Source: Candidatus Melainabacteria bacterium | GTDB lineage: Bacteria; Cyanobacteriota; Vampirovibrionia; Obscuribacterales; Obscuribacteraceae | NCBI GenBank assembly: GCA_012965515.1 | Contig: DTSE01000227.1 | Location: 1-32,314 of the forward strand | Direction of reading: 5' to 3' | Length of the DNA: 32,314 bases | Shown here: positions 7,476-16,461 of the stretch, in pieces | How positions within the stretch are numbered: position 1 is the first letter of the stretch | Layout of the letters: every line of letters starts with the position of its first letter | Position numbers and translations under genes: made by a program | The notes under the pieces: generated by a model | What the model was told of the DNA's origin: nothing | Database searches by the model: none | What the model saw: the letters and a program-made list of their open reading frames with translations, nothing else

Positions 7476-8904
7476 CGAGACCGGCTCTGTGAGTCAGGAG
7501 CAAACGAAACCGTCCTCAGATGGTGCGGTCGTTCAAACGCGGTCGCAACCTTTTTATAAGGGCAGGAAAGCGATTGTTCTCTGCGTGGTGGCAGTTGTTG
7601 CCTGCGTTGCGGTGGTTATGTTCAATCATTCCCACGGCGCGCAGGACGCGAAAATACAAGCTCCCGAGCCGGTCATCACAGTGACAACTGAGAAGGTCGC
7701 TCCTCATTTGATGAAAGGAGTGGTTCAGGTAAACGGTACAGTTTGGGCTTGGGATCCGCTTACCATCGGCTCTGAGGTGAATGGGCTAAGAATCGAGACT
7801 ATCTATGTTGATGAAGGCGACAAAGTGAAACGCGGTCAGGTTTTGGCTCGCCTTAATGCATCCGTTTTGAATGCGCAGCTGGCGGAAGAGAAAGCGAAGT
7901 TGGCTGCACAGGAAGCTACGCTGAAGCGAACTATTCAACCAAACCGCCCGGAAGACTTGGTCTCCCTGCAAGCGGCTGTTTACCAGAGCGAATCTGCAGT
8001 AGCAGAGGCTGAAACGATGCTCGTCAAAGCCAGAGCTAATTTGGTCAATGCTCAGAATAACGCTCATCGCTATCGTGGGCTGATCGGGCAGGGGGCTGTC
8101 AGTCAGCTGGAAGCCGATCAGAAAGACACCGAAGCGAAGACAGCTGATGCTGAGACTAGAAACGCCGAGCAAAAGGTACGGACGGCGAAGTTTCAACTAG
8201 AACAATCCAGGCAGCGCTTGATCATGGGCCAACAAGGAGGCCGCAAAGAAGACGTGGACATCTCGCGTGCGACAGTTGCCCAGATGAAAGCAAATGTGCA
8301 ACGTCTCCAAGCGCTTGTGGCACAGTCCGTAATCAAGGCCCCTTCTGATGGTTTGATTATGCGTCGAGATGCGCACCTTGGTGAAATTACTGCAGTCGGA
8401 AAGGCTCTTTTCTTGATGGTTAGAGACAATCGATTGGAGTTGCGTGCTCAAGTTCCGGAAGTCGATTTGCCGCTCATACACCCTGGTCAGAGAGTTGAAA
8501 TAACTGACTCCACAAGCTCCAGCTACAAAGTGGAAGGTAAAGTACGGGAGGTCAGCCCGATGCTCGACCAGGACATGCGGTTGGGAACTGTGCGCATTGA
8601 TTTGCCAGTCTCTGAAGGCAAACAAGCTCACATCTTCAAGCCAGGTAATTTCGCCCACGCCACTATCGACATTGGCGACCGAACACCGCTTGCTGTGCCG
8701 GCGGCGTCCATACTCAGCCGCGAGCATCGAAGCTTCGTCTATGTCGTCAATGCCGACAACACCGTGTCCACTCGTGATGTGAAAACTGGCGAGAGAGTAG
8801 AAGGTTATGCTGAAGTTGTCTCAGGGTTGAATCCCGGAGAAACAGTTGTCGTGCGCGGCGCCGGATTTTTGAAAGGCGGAGATCTGGTCAGAGTTGGCCA
8901 GTAG
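7453..8904 (+). CDS. RND efflux adaptor (membrane fusion protein)
   Basis: 483 residues. After a ~36-residue cytoplasmic tail a single membrane anchor occurs at about 39-57 ('AIVLCVVAVVACVAVVMF'). The HlyD/AcrA fold follows: first half of the lipoyl-like domain ('IYVDEGDKVKRGQVLARL'), a long Ala/Gln/Glu-rich coiled-coil hairpin (roughly 135-290), second lipoyl half ('VIKAPSDGLIMRRDAHLGEI'), then beta-barrel and membrane-proximal domains ending 'GFLKGGDLVRVGQ'. It links the inner-membrane pump to an outer-membrane channel across the periplasm. The start ATG (AAAGGAAACC upstream) lies within the end of tetR. The pump gene follows after 68 bp. Confidence 0.92.
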   Translation: MEVKSTVNETGSVSQEQTKPSSDGAVVQTRSQPFYKGRKAIVLCVVAVVACVAVVMFNHSHGAQDAKIQAPEPVITVTTEKVAPHLMKGVVQVNGTVWAWDPLTIGSEVNGLRIETIYVDEGDKVKRGQVLARLNASVLNAQLAEEKAKLAAQEATLKRTIQPNRPEDLVSLQAAVYQSESAVAEAETMLVKARANLVNAQNNAHRYRGLIGQGAVSQLEADQKDTEAKTADAETRNAEQKVRTAKFQLEQSRQRLIMGQQGGRKEDVDISRATVAQMKANVQRLQALVAQSVIKAPSDGLIMRRDAHLGEITAVGKALFLMVRDNRLELRAQVPEVDLPLIHPGQRVEITDSTSSSYKVEGKVREVSPMLDQDMRLGTVRIDLPVSEGKQAHIFKPGNFAHATIDIGDRTPLAVPAASILSREHRSFVYVVNADNTVSTRDVKTGERVEGYAEVVSGLNPGETVVVRGAGFLKGGDLVRVGQ

Positions 8905-8972
8905 GAAAGTGGAAAGCAACCGCGTCAACGCGAGTTGAGCGACGGTCGAAGTGAGTTGTAGTCAGTAATAAC

Positions 8973-11900
8973 ATGAACTGGAATCTCTCAACCTGGTCAA
9001 TCAAAAATCCAGTTCCTGTGCTGGTTCTCTTCCTGGTGCTCATGGTGATGGGTTCGCTGGCGTTTGTCGCGCTGGGTATTGACGAAAACCCGAACATCGA
9101 CGTGCCCGTAGCATCCGTAACCGTAACGCAAATGGGCGCCGCACCGTCAGAGTTGGAGACTCAAGTTACCAGAAAAATAGAAGATGCGGTGTCCGGAATC
9201 GGCAATGTCAAACACATCATGTCGACTGTCAATACAGGCGCTTCCACTACCAGTATTGAGTTTGTTCTCGGCACAAATACGGATCGCGCCGTCAATGACG
9301 TTCGCGATGCAATCGCCAAAATCAAACAAGATTTGCCAGATGGCATCGACGAGCCGATTATTCAGCGTGTTGATTTCGTGGGCGGACCATTCGTCAGCTA
9401 CACGGTTTCCAGTCCTACATTGACGCCCACTGAAATTAGTTGGCTTGTAGACAACGACCTTGGCAGAGCACTACTCTCGGTGCCTGGCGTCGGGCAAGTG
9501 CAGCGCGCTGGTGGCGTCGATCGTGAAATAAGAGTAGACCTGGACCCGACCCGTTTGGAGGCGCTCGGTGTTACTGCAGACATGGTCAACGCCCAAGTGC
9601 GGGCACTGAACATCGACCTTCCGGGAGGGCGTGGAGAGATCGGCAGAGCCGAGCAATCAATCAGAACGCTCGGTAGCGCTCACACGCTGGAACGCTTGAG
9701 TGCCACTGAGATTCTGCTTCCACAAGGCAGGCATGCACGTCTCGACACGTTGGGAACAGTCACTGACAGCGCTTCTGAAGTGCGGCAAATGGCGATCATG
9801 GACGGCAAGCAAGTTGTCGTTTTCTCCATCGTTCGCAGTACCGGAAGTAACCTGGTTGATGTCGAGAAAGCCGTGGACAAACGTTTGGCAGAATTGAAAA
9901 CCTCTCTGCCTAAAGACGTCCAAATCAATAAGATTCGTACTAACGGTAAATATGTCAAAGAGGCTTATGACGCATCGCTCGATTCACTCATTATCGGAGC
10001 GCTGCTGGCTGTTGCCGTTATCTATATCTTTCTGAAAGACTGGCGCGCCACCTTCATTTCCGGTCTGGCCATTCCATTGTCTGTCGTTCCTACATTTGCA
10101 GTAATGCAATGGGCCGGCTTTACACTGAATGGTATGTCACTGCTGGGTTTGGCTCTCGTTATCGGGATTCTCGTCGATGACGCCATCGTCGAGATCGAAA
10201 ATATTGTTCGTCACTTGAAGATGGGCAAGCCGCCTTTGAAGGCTGCCATTGAAGCTGCCGAAGAAATCGGAATGGCCGTTATTGCAACGACTATGACAGT
10301 TATTGTGGTCTTCGTTCCAGTCGCATTCATGGGAGGCATTCCCGGTCAGTTCTTCAAGCAGTTCGGTCTAACTGTTACGGTTGCAGTTCTATTTTCTCTC
10401 CTTGTTGCTCGTATGGTCACGCCAATGATGGCTGCTTACGGTATGAAGGATATGCCTGAGCATAAGGGGCGCGGCAAGCTGATGCGCCTTTACGAAAAGA
10501 TGCTTATTTGGGCTCTGAATCGGCGCTTATTGACGGTCATTGCTTCCATTGTTCTTTTCGTCGTCAGTATTGCGCTTTTCAAATCGATGCCTACTTCATT
10601 GATAAGCAATGTCGACAGGGGCGAGTGCCTTATCAATGTCGAATTACCACCGGGTGCGGTGCTGTCTGACACCGAGCGCGCCTGCAATCAATTGACCAAG
10701 ATTGTCTCCAGCCATAAAGAAGCAAGAGCGGTTGTTGCTTTCATCGGCACGCCGACCGCATCTCGGCGCAGCTCGGCTGGCAATCAAGGTGAAGTAAACA
10801 AGGCAAGTATATACATTACTATGGTGCCTAAAGAGCACCGCAAAATTTCACAGCAGGCATTTGAAGAGAAACTGCGCCAGGAAATTAAGGTGGTGCCGGG
10901 TGTGCGCCTGACTTTCTCGCGCTCCTCCGGTATGACCGGAAAGCCTGTTCGTATTGCGCTGACAAGCAATGATCCATCGGACCTGGAAAAAACAGCGGAG
11001 AAACTTATTGACGAGATGCGTCCGGTTAAAGGGCTCAGCGATGTGACGTCCAGCGCCTCATTGCTCAGACCTGAGATATTGGTAAAGCCGGATTTCGAGC
11101 GGGCTGCCCGTGTCGGTGTTTCCGTCATGGCTATTGCAAGAACAGCCCTCATTGCCACCTTGGGCGACTCTGATGCAAATCTTGCGAAATTCGATTTGAA
11201 AGATCGGCAGATCAATATTAGAGTGCAGCTCGACCCTCAGTACCGCAATGATATGGCTACGATCGGCAATTTGAAGGTGCAAGGCAATAATGGTCGTCTG
11301 GTCCCACTCAAGAGTGTTGCCACAGTAGAGTTTGGCAGTGGACCTTCGCAAATCGACCGATTTGATCGCGAGCGCCAGGTGACAGTGGAGGCGAGTCTCG
11401 ATTCCAATCTGACATTGGGTGACGCTCTGAAGAAAGTTCACCAGTTGCCTGCGTTCAAGACGATGCCTAAATCAATTCATGAACAACCACTAGGTGATGT
11501 CGAAATTCAACGCGACGTATTCAATGGTTTCGGTACGGCAATCGGCGCTGCCGTGTTACTCATCTATGCTGTTTTGGTCGTTCTCTTTGGCGGTTTTCTG
11601 CACCCGTTGACCATCATGATGTCGCTCCCTCTCTCATTGTGTGGTGCATTGATCGGGCTTGTGATGTTCAATCAATCTATCGGTCTTTACGCTTTGATAG
11701 GCATAACGATGTTGATGGGCTTGGTGACGAAAAACGCTATTTTGCTTGTTGAGTATGCGCTTGTCCAAATGCAAAATGGTTTGCCTCGCCGCGAGGCTCT
11801 AATAACTGCCGGTGAAACTCGGATGCGCCCAATCTTCATGACTACGATTGCCATGATTGCCGGCATGTTGCCTGTGGCAATGGGGATCGGCGCAGGTTCT

Positions 11901-12116
11901 GAAGCAAGAGCGCCGATGGCAATATCGGTTGTCGGCGGATTGATCACTTCTACGCTTTTGACTTTGCTCGTCATCCCTGTGGTCTTCACTTATATCGATG
12001 ACTTCCAGGGCTGGCTAATGCGCGTTTTGCCGCATTCTTTGAAAGGTCCGTCCGCGCATGGAAGCGAGCATGTGAAGTCGAGTCAAAAGGATGTGGAGAA
12101 GCATACCGTTGGCTAA
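8973..12116 (+). CDS. RND multidrug efflux pump, HAE1/AcrB type
   Basis: 1047 residues, the standard AcrB/MexB length. It begins with TM1 ('VPVLVLFLVLMVMGSLAFVA'), followed by the periplasmic porter domain ('AAPSELETQVTRKIEDAV'). The proton relay is intact: Asp402-Asp403 in 'GILVDDAIVEIENI' (TM4) and Lys920 in 'GLVTKNAILLVEYA' (TM10), matching AcrB Asp407, Asp408 and Lys940. This points to the drug/hydrophobe (HAE) branch rather than metal export. It exports amphipathic compounds with the upstream adaptor. No outer-membrane TolC-type gene occurs in the window, so the exit channel must be encoded elsewhere. Its stop overlaps the start region of secreted protein A, which therefore belongs to the same transcript. 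Confidence 0.95.
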   Translation: MNWNLSTWSIKNPVPVLVLFLVLMVMGSLAFVALGIDENPNIDVPVASVTVTQMGAAPSELETQVTRKIEDAVSGIGNVKHIMSTVNTGASTTSIEFVLGTNTDRAVNDVRDAIAKIKQDLPDGIDEPIIQRVDFVGGPFVSYTVSSPTLTPTEISWLVDNDLGRALLSVPGVGQVQRAGGVDREIRVDLDPTRLEALGVTADMVNAQVRALNIDLPGGRGEIGRAEQSIRTLGSAHTLERLSATEILLPQGRHARLDTLGTVTDSASEVRQMAIMDGKQVVVFSIVRSTGSNLVDVEKAVDKRLAELKTSLPKDVQINKIRTNGKYVKEAYDASLDSLIIGALLAVAVIYIFLKDWRATFISGLAIPLSVVPTFAVMQWAGFTLNGMSLLGLALVIGILVDDAIVEIENIVRHLKMGKPPLKAAIEAAEEIGMAVIATTMTVIVVFVPVAFMGGIPGQFFKQFGLTVTVAVLFSLLVARMVTPMMAAYGMKDMPEHKGRGKLMRLYEKMLIWALNRRLLTVIASIVLFVVSIALFKSMPTSLISNVDRGECLINVELPPGAVLSDTERACNQLTKIVSSHKEARAVVAFIGTPTASRRSSAGNQGEVNKASIYITMVPKEHRKISQQAFEEKLRQEIKVVPGVRLTFSRSSGMTGKPVRIALTSNDPSDLEKTAEKLIDEMRPVKGLSDVTSSASLLRPEILVKPDFERAARVGVSVMAIARTALIATLGDSDANLAKFDLKDRQINIRVQLDPQYRNDMATIGNLKVQGNNGRLVPLKSVATVEFGSGPSQIDRFDRERQVTVEASLDSNLTLGDALKKVHQLPAFKTMPKSIHEQPLGDVEIQRDVFNGFGTAIGAAVLLIYAVLVVLFGGFLHPLTIMMSLPLSLCGALIGLVMFNQSIGLYALIGITMLMGLVTKNAILLVEYALVQMQNGLPRREALITAGETRMRPIFMTTIAMIAGMLPVAMGIGAGSEARAPMAISVVGGLITSTLLTLLVIPVVFTYIDDFQGWLMRVLPHSLKGPSAHGSEHVKSSQKDVEKHTVG

Positions 12117-13044
12117 GCGAAGAAATTGGCCGGCACTTTTCGTGGTGCCTCTGTTTGTATTTCAGGTGTTTGTTTTCTTTTGCCCGATAGCACCAGCATC
12201 ACCCGGTTCCGGTCGCGCAGAAAAGCCAGCTTTGCACCTGAACAAGGGAGCAGATGCGGCGTCGAAGATTAAGCCTCTGGTCAATAATGCCAACCCGACA
12301 TTCACATTTGGTGGTGTGAAAGAAGTTGATGGGCTATTGCTCAAGCAAGAGTTTCGCTTCATCGGCAAAAGCACCACTTACTTCTCACCACTGGGAATCA
12401 GTCTGCAGTCGAGCACGCTGTCTGTTTTGTTCAATTCAAAAACGCAGGTGATGTGCATCTTCAGTGATGATACAAAAAAGTTCTATGCGTGCGATCCGGA
12501 AACATGGAAGAAGAAGTCCACCATCATGTTTAAAGGTGACGCGGCGGGAGTTAAGTATTCGCCTTGGAAATTTGAACGCAATGAAACGGTTGCTGGGATG
12601 AAAACCAAAGTATTCAGTCGTTATTCGTATATGAAGACGTCCACAAACCTGGATACGGTTTGGGTTACCGATGACATTAGACTGGGTCCGGACGCGCGCA
12701 ATCTAATGTTTTCGATGTTAAAAGTGACGGCCGCCGTGCCGGAAGGAGTTCCTCTCAGGCACGCTATTTCCAGCAAGCACCAGAAGATGATAGACAAGAG
12801 CGCAGACTTTCTCGGTCGTCATCGCGTGCGGCAAATGAGAGATCAAGACGAAGTCGATTACCAGACTTTCTCAATTCAAAAGGTAAAAATTCCCGTCTCG
12901 AAGTATGTGATGCCGAAAGGGTACAAACGCGCGGAGAGCGAAATGGAAGTCTTCTTCAATACTGAAGATGCCATGGGAGGAGTCGATGTACCGGACTTGA
13001 GCATGCCTGATCCGAAGAAGCGCCCGCAAGAAAAGTTCAGATAG
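12109..13044 (+). CDS. Secreted protein A (paralogue of the protein at 15514), unknown function
   Basis: About 311 residues. The chosen start is the TTG at 12109, with GGAG ten bases upstream; the ATG at 12091 adds six residues but its AAAGG abuts the codon. Both overlap the end of the pump gene. The N-terminus is a signal peptide ('FVVPLFVFQVFVFFCPIAPA'), so the protein is exported. It is clearly related to secreted protein B. Shared landmarks in order are Thr-Lys-(Lys/Arg)-(Phe/Tyr), a 'W(K/R)KK' motif, 'SPWK', 'E(T/K)(V/I)AG(M/L)K' followed by '(F/Y)SR', and near the C-terminus 'Y(K/Q)xxxxEM' then an acidic 'MGG'. The pattern suggests a LolA/DUF4412-like beta fold that could hold a lipid or bind an envelope component; this is a guess. 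The gene overlaps the convergent kinase gene by 8 bp. Confidence 0.75.
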   Translation: MAKRRNWPALFVVPLFVFQVFVFFCPIAPASPGSGRAEKPALHLNKGADAASKIKPLVNNANPTFTFGGVKEVDGLLLKQEFRFIGKSTTYFSPLGISLQSSTLSVLFNSKTQVMCIFSDDTKKFYACDPETWKKKSTIMFKGDAAGVKYSPWKFERNETVAGMKTKVFSRYSYMKTSTNLDTVWVTDDIRLGPDARNLMFSMLKVTAAVPEGVPLRHAISSKHQKMIDKSADFLGRHRVRQMRDQDEVDYQTFSIQKVKIPVSKYVMPKGYKRAESEMEVFFNTEDAMGGVDVPDLSMPDPKKRPQEKFR

Positions 13045-15394
13045 AACGGGTTGCCACCGGCGGCGGTGCGTGATTGAGAATTTGCCAACAGCGATAACGT
13101 TCGCTCAATGCTTCCATGTGGTCCCCTTTGTTCCACAAAGCATCGGCGTACTTCATCATGACCGATGCTCGCTTAGGGTTGTCCGCGCCGACTGATCGAG
13201 CCATTGCATCGTTTGCCTCTTTGAGGTAATAGAGCGACTGCTCCTTTTCACCTACTCCTGCCATGACTTGAGAAATTCGCAAATCGCACAACGCAACGTT
13301 TTGACTCTCTAATTCTCCATTGCGGCGCCAGTTATTTTTCGCCGATTTGTATAGAGTGTAGGCGTATTTGAAACTTTTCTGCGTGTTATAGGGAACGATC
13401 AAATCCCCAAAGCGAGCCGCTGTGATTGAAAAGCGAACGGAATCGCTGCCGCTGTTTTTCCAGCGATCAAGGGCGCGCTGGTAATAATCTTCTGCTTCCG
13501 AGCGGTTGCCCATGAAGTTATAAGAGTCAGCAAGCATAGACTCGCAATCGCCTTTCCATTGCGGGCTGGCAGGCCATTCATCGCTCTCCAGTGCGGCTTT
13601 TAAATGTGTTTCCGCTTCATCGAATTTGCCCATCTCATAGCAAACGCGCCCTCGGTAAAAGAGCAGGTTCGCGTAAGCAGTTGAGAATTTGCTGATATAC
13701 CTTGCTGCGATATCGGATGCTCTCTCCAGACTACGCGAAGCGTCTTCCAGCCTGCCGTTTTCTTCCAGTCCGAGACCGGCATTTGTCAGTGCTTTGACAA
13801 TCTGCCCCGGAGTGCTCACTCCCTCGGCAATGAATTCGTCAGCCTTCTTGATATACGTCTCAACTTGCGTAAAAGCTAGAGACGCTTTGTCTTCGTTAGT
13901 AATGCCAGGGGGCTTGGGCGGAATCCAGTTGAGAATGTTCGAGCTCAGCCAGGGAGAATTTGTGGTGATTGTGATAAACGAATAGCAAAACCAAATCGCA
14001 TATAGCACCATGAACGATACCACAAGGGCCGCGCTCGCCATGACCTTTTCCCTGGTGCTAAGCTTCGGTCTTTTTGCCCATGCCAGTGAGAGTTTTGCTA
14101 ATGTCTGATCTACAGGATTTTTCCCGCGCGCCATGTAGAGCTCGGTAAGCTCATTCTTAAGCAGCCGCATTGATTGCAAGCGGTCGTCACGTTTTGGCGC
14201 CAAGCACTTGAACACGATAGCTTCCAATCGAGCCGTTGCATCGGTCTCCGGAATCACTGATTTGAAACTGGGAGGTGTTTCCGAGATATGTTTGTGCAAG
14301 ATTTGCAGTGTCGAATCGCCGGTATGCGGCGGGCGCCCGGTCAAAGCCTCGTACATCAGGCAGCCCATGGAGTATACATCCGAGCGCTCATCCAGCTCGC
14401 CGCCCAGGCATTGCTCGGGGCTCATGTAGTGAGGTGATCCGAATACATCGCCTGTCTGCGTCAGTTTCGCCTGCGTGTGCCCATCTTGTACCAGCACCTT
14501 GGCGATGCCGAAATCCACGAGTTTTGCAACTTCTGCTTCGTCTCCTTGGTGAGAAAGGATAACGTTGCTAGGCTTCAGATCGCGGTGGATAACGCCCTTT
14601 TCGTGTGCGTGCGTCAGGGCTGCTGCCAGCTGTACGAAGATGTTTAGAGCCTCTGTATATTCGAGTCTGCCTTTTTCTTTGATGACAGCGGAAAGCGAGC
14701 GGCCCTGCAGGAAGTCCATCGTCATGAAAGGCAAACCGCTGTCCGTTGTGCCGACGTTGTACACCTTCACAATACTGGGGTGATCAAGATGGCTGGCTGC
14801 AGTTGCTTCTTGTTGAAACCGCTGAACACTGAGTGGATCGACAGAGAGATGAGGCATCAAGACTTTCAGCGCAACAAACTTTTTCAAGCGGCGATCGCGC
14901 GCCTTGAAGACCATGCTCATTCCGCCCTTGCCAATGTTTTCAGTCACTTCATAGCGACTTTCGACCAGCTGTCCTAACAGTTCGAGACGCGGATCAATGA
15001 GTGACGCCGTCGCTCTGACGGAGGCGGGATTGCCGGATAACTCAACAGTCCTGGTCGAGCTGCCTGGAGGTTCGCAATGGTCGGAGAAGTCGGAATGTAC
15101 ATCTTCGTCGAGTGAAGGTTCCGCATCGAGATGCCGTTCATTTTCTCCCGGCTCAAAGCTTAGAACTCCCGCCGGTTTCCTGTTTTCGGACTTTCCGTTT
15201 TTCTGCTTGGTGCTCTCTATCTTGCCGTTTTCGGGAACGTTTTCTGCAGGAAGACCGTTTTTAGAATCAGAAACTTCAGCCAGGGGCGTGCCATCCTGTG
15301 GGCAAAAGCGCATCTCCGCAGGATATCCAGCCTCGCAGGCAGGACAGTGCTTCGCGAGTTCTTTTTTGCCCTCGTCTCCTACCGCTTTTGGCAC
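13037..15394 (-). CDS. Zinc-ribbon/kinase/TM/TPR receptor Ser/Thr kinase (module A)
   Basis: 785 residues in four parts. Residues 17-35 form a zinc-ribbon-like knuckle (Cys17, Cys20, Cys31 in CPAC...FCPQDG). A disordered Glu/Ser-rich linker runs to ~135. The kinase (about 148-410) has Gly-loop 'IGKGGMSMVFKA', Lys177, 'HRDLKPSN' with Asp272, 'LVDFGIAKV' and 'GSPHYMSPEQC'. A membrane helix at ~450-471 is followed by a Pro-rich linker and an outer domain of TPR-like helices (e.g. 'LLFYRGRVCYEMGKFDEAET', 'ADSYNFMGNRSEAEDYYQRA'). It should phosphorylate cytoplasmic proteins in response to an envelope signal. The start is uncertain: GTG at 15394 is given, but a CTG four codons upstream sits better behind AGGGGA. 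It is a close structural paralogue of the kinase at 16462-18903. Its 3' end overlaps secreted protein A by 8 bp. Confidence 0.9.
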   Translation of the reverse strand: MPKAVGDEGKKELAKHCPACEAGYPAEMRFCPQDGTPLAEVSDSKNGLPAENVPENGKIESTKQKNGKSENRKPAGVLSFEPGENERHLDAEPSLDEDVHSDFSDHCEPPGSSTRTVELSGNPASVRATASLIDPRLELLGQLVESRYEVTENIGKGGMSMVFKARDRRLKKFVALKVLMPHLSVDPLSVQRFQQEATAASHLDHPSIVKVYNVGTTDSGLPFMTMDFLQGRSLSAVIKEKGRLEYTEALNIFVQLAAALTHAHEKGVIHRDLKPSNVILSHQGDEAEVAKLVDFGIAKVLVQDGHTQAKLTQTGDVFGSPHYMSPEQCLGGELDERSDVYSMGCLMYEALTGRPPHTGDSTLQILHKHISETPPSFKSVIPETDATARLEAIVFKCLAPKRDDRLQSMRLLKNELTELYMARGKNPVDQTLAKLSLAWAKRPKLSTREKVMASAALVVSFMVLYAIWFCYSFITITTNSPWLSSNILNWIPPKPPGITNEDKASLAFTQVETYIKKADEFIAEGVSTPGQIVKALTNAGLGLEENGRLEDASRSLERASDIAARYISKFSTAYANLLFYRGRVCYEMGKFDEAETHLKAALESDEWPASPQWKGDCESMLADSYNFMGNRSEAEDYYQRALDRWKNSGSDSVRFSITAARFGDLIVPYNTQKSFKYAYTLYKSAKNNWRRNGELESQNVALCDLRISQVMAGVGEKEQSLYYLKEANDAMARSVGADNPKRASVMMKYADALWNKGDHMEALSERYRCWQILNHAPPPVATRSI

Positions 15395-15513
15395 TTCCGA
15401 CAGTTGATGGTTCCCCTGAAGATCTCAGTTTCTACATTCCCCCTTTACGATCTTCTATCTCTTAGAACGTAGTATGATGCCTGCCGGATTACATTTTCGG
15501 AGCAGATTTTCTC

Positions 15514-16446
15514 GTGCCGACCATGCGCCGCAAGTTTTTCTCTTTCAGCCTCTATTTGCTGCTTTTAGCGGTTTTTCTTCCACCGCAGGTGCAAGCTGCA
15601 GCCCCTGAAAAAAGTGCAGTTACTGCAAAAGCCGCTGGAGCGTCGAGCGCCAGTGCAACAAAGTCCCCGGTTTCAGCCGGGAAGAAAGAGCCGGCAAAGC
15701 CCGCCGGCGGACCACCTGCTCCTGGTTGGGAGTTGCAGCAGTGGCATCGCATGGCTGGTCGGATCAGGCTAGTTTCAAACAAGTATGGCGGGAAGTTCGA
15801 AACAACCCACTATACGCTGCTCAAGCCGCTGCCCGGCGAAAAAATGTATTTCTTGAACCAGCAGACGAAGCGCTATGTCAACTACACGGTTGAGATGTGG
15901 CGAAAGAAATTCAATTTCTACCACAAAGACCCGGGACGCGCCAAAGACGCCGGATTTACCGAATTCTCTCCTTGGAAACGCCTGGGCGAGGAGAAGATTG
16001 CCGGGCTGAAGTGCGGACGATATTCGAGAATGCGCACCAACAACCTGCCGCCTCCCAATGACAAGACTTACACTGAAGAATGGTCCTTCTGCCGCGAGCT
16101 GACTGTGCCGTCTGCATTGATAGACCTGTACAAGAAAACGCTCTATTTGAATTACGACGCCAAGCTTGGTTTTCCGATGAGAGTAAAGGAAATTCGGGAG
16201 TGGAGCGGCAAGAAGGCCAAGAAGGTCGACGTCAGCTATGACACGCTCAAATTCATCAAAGGCAGCTTTCCTCAATCCTTTTTCGAAATGGGTAAAGACT
16301 ACAAACAGGTCAAGGACGAAATGTCCGTGCTCATGGATGAAGGAGCAGATATGATGGGCGGCGACATGATCGGTGGCGGCGGCGGAGACGGCGCGCTCGG
16401 CGGACTTGAGATCAATGAAGAACTGAAGCGACGCGTCGGCAAATAG
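15514..16446 (+). CDS. Secreted protein B (paralogue of the protein at 12109), unknown function
   Basis: 310 residues. The GTG at 15514 has GGAG eleven bases upstream; an ATG three codons later is the alternative. The signal peptide ('FSFSLYLLLLAVFLPPQVQA') is followed by an Ala/Ser/Lys/Pro-rich low-complexity stretch to ~residue 70. The folded part contains 'EKMYFLNQQTKRYVNYT', 'MWRKKFNFYHKD', 'FSPWKRLGEEKIAGLKCGRY' and 'DYKQVKDEMSVLMDEG', all with counterparts in protein A. The C-terminus is Gly/Met/Asp-rich ('MMGGDMIGGGGGDG'). The repeated 'value of a stored state' strands (e.g. MYFLNQQTKRY) recall LolA/DUF4412-like envelope proteins, but no function can be assigned. A possible -10 (TATGAT, 15473-15478) lies upstream in the 119-bp region shared with the divergent kinase. 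It ends 15 bp from the next convergent kinase. Confidence 0.78.
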   Translation: MPTMRRKFFSFSLYLLLLAVFLPPQVQAAAPEKSAVTAKAAGASSASATKSPVSAGKKEPAKPAGGPPAPGWELQQWHRMAGRIRLVSNKYGGKFETTHYTLLKPLPGEKMYFLNQQTKRYVNYTVEMWRKKFNFYHKDPGRAKDAGFTEFSPWKRLGEEKIAGLKCGRYSRMRTNNLPPPNDKTYTEEWSFCRELTVPSALIDLYKKTLYLNYDAKLGFPMRVKEIREWSGKKAKKVDVSYDTLKFIKGSFPQSFFEMGKDYKQVKDEMSVLMDEGADMMGGDMIGGGGGDGALGGLEINEELKRRVGK

Positions 16447-16461
16447 GACGTTTGTGTCAAC

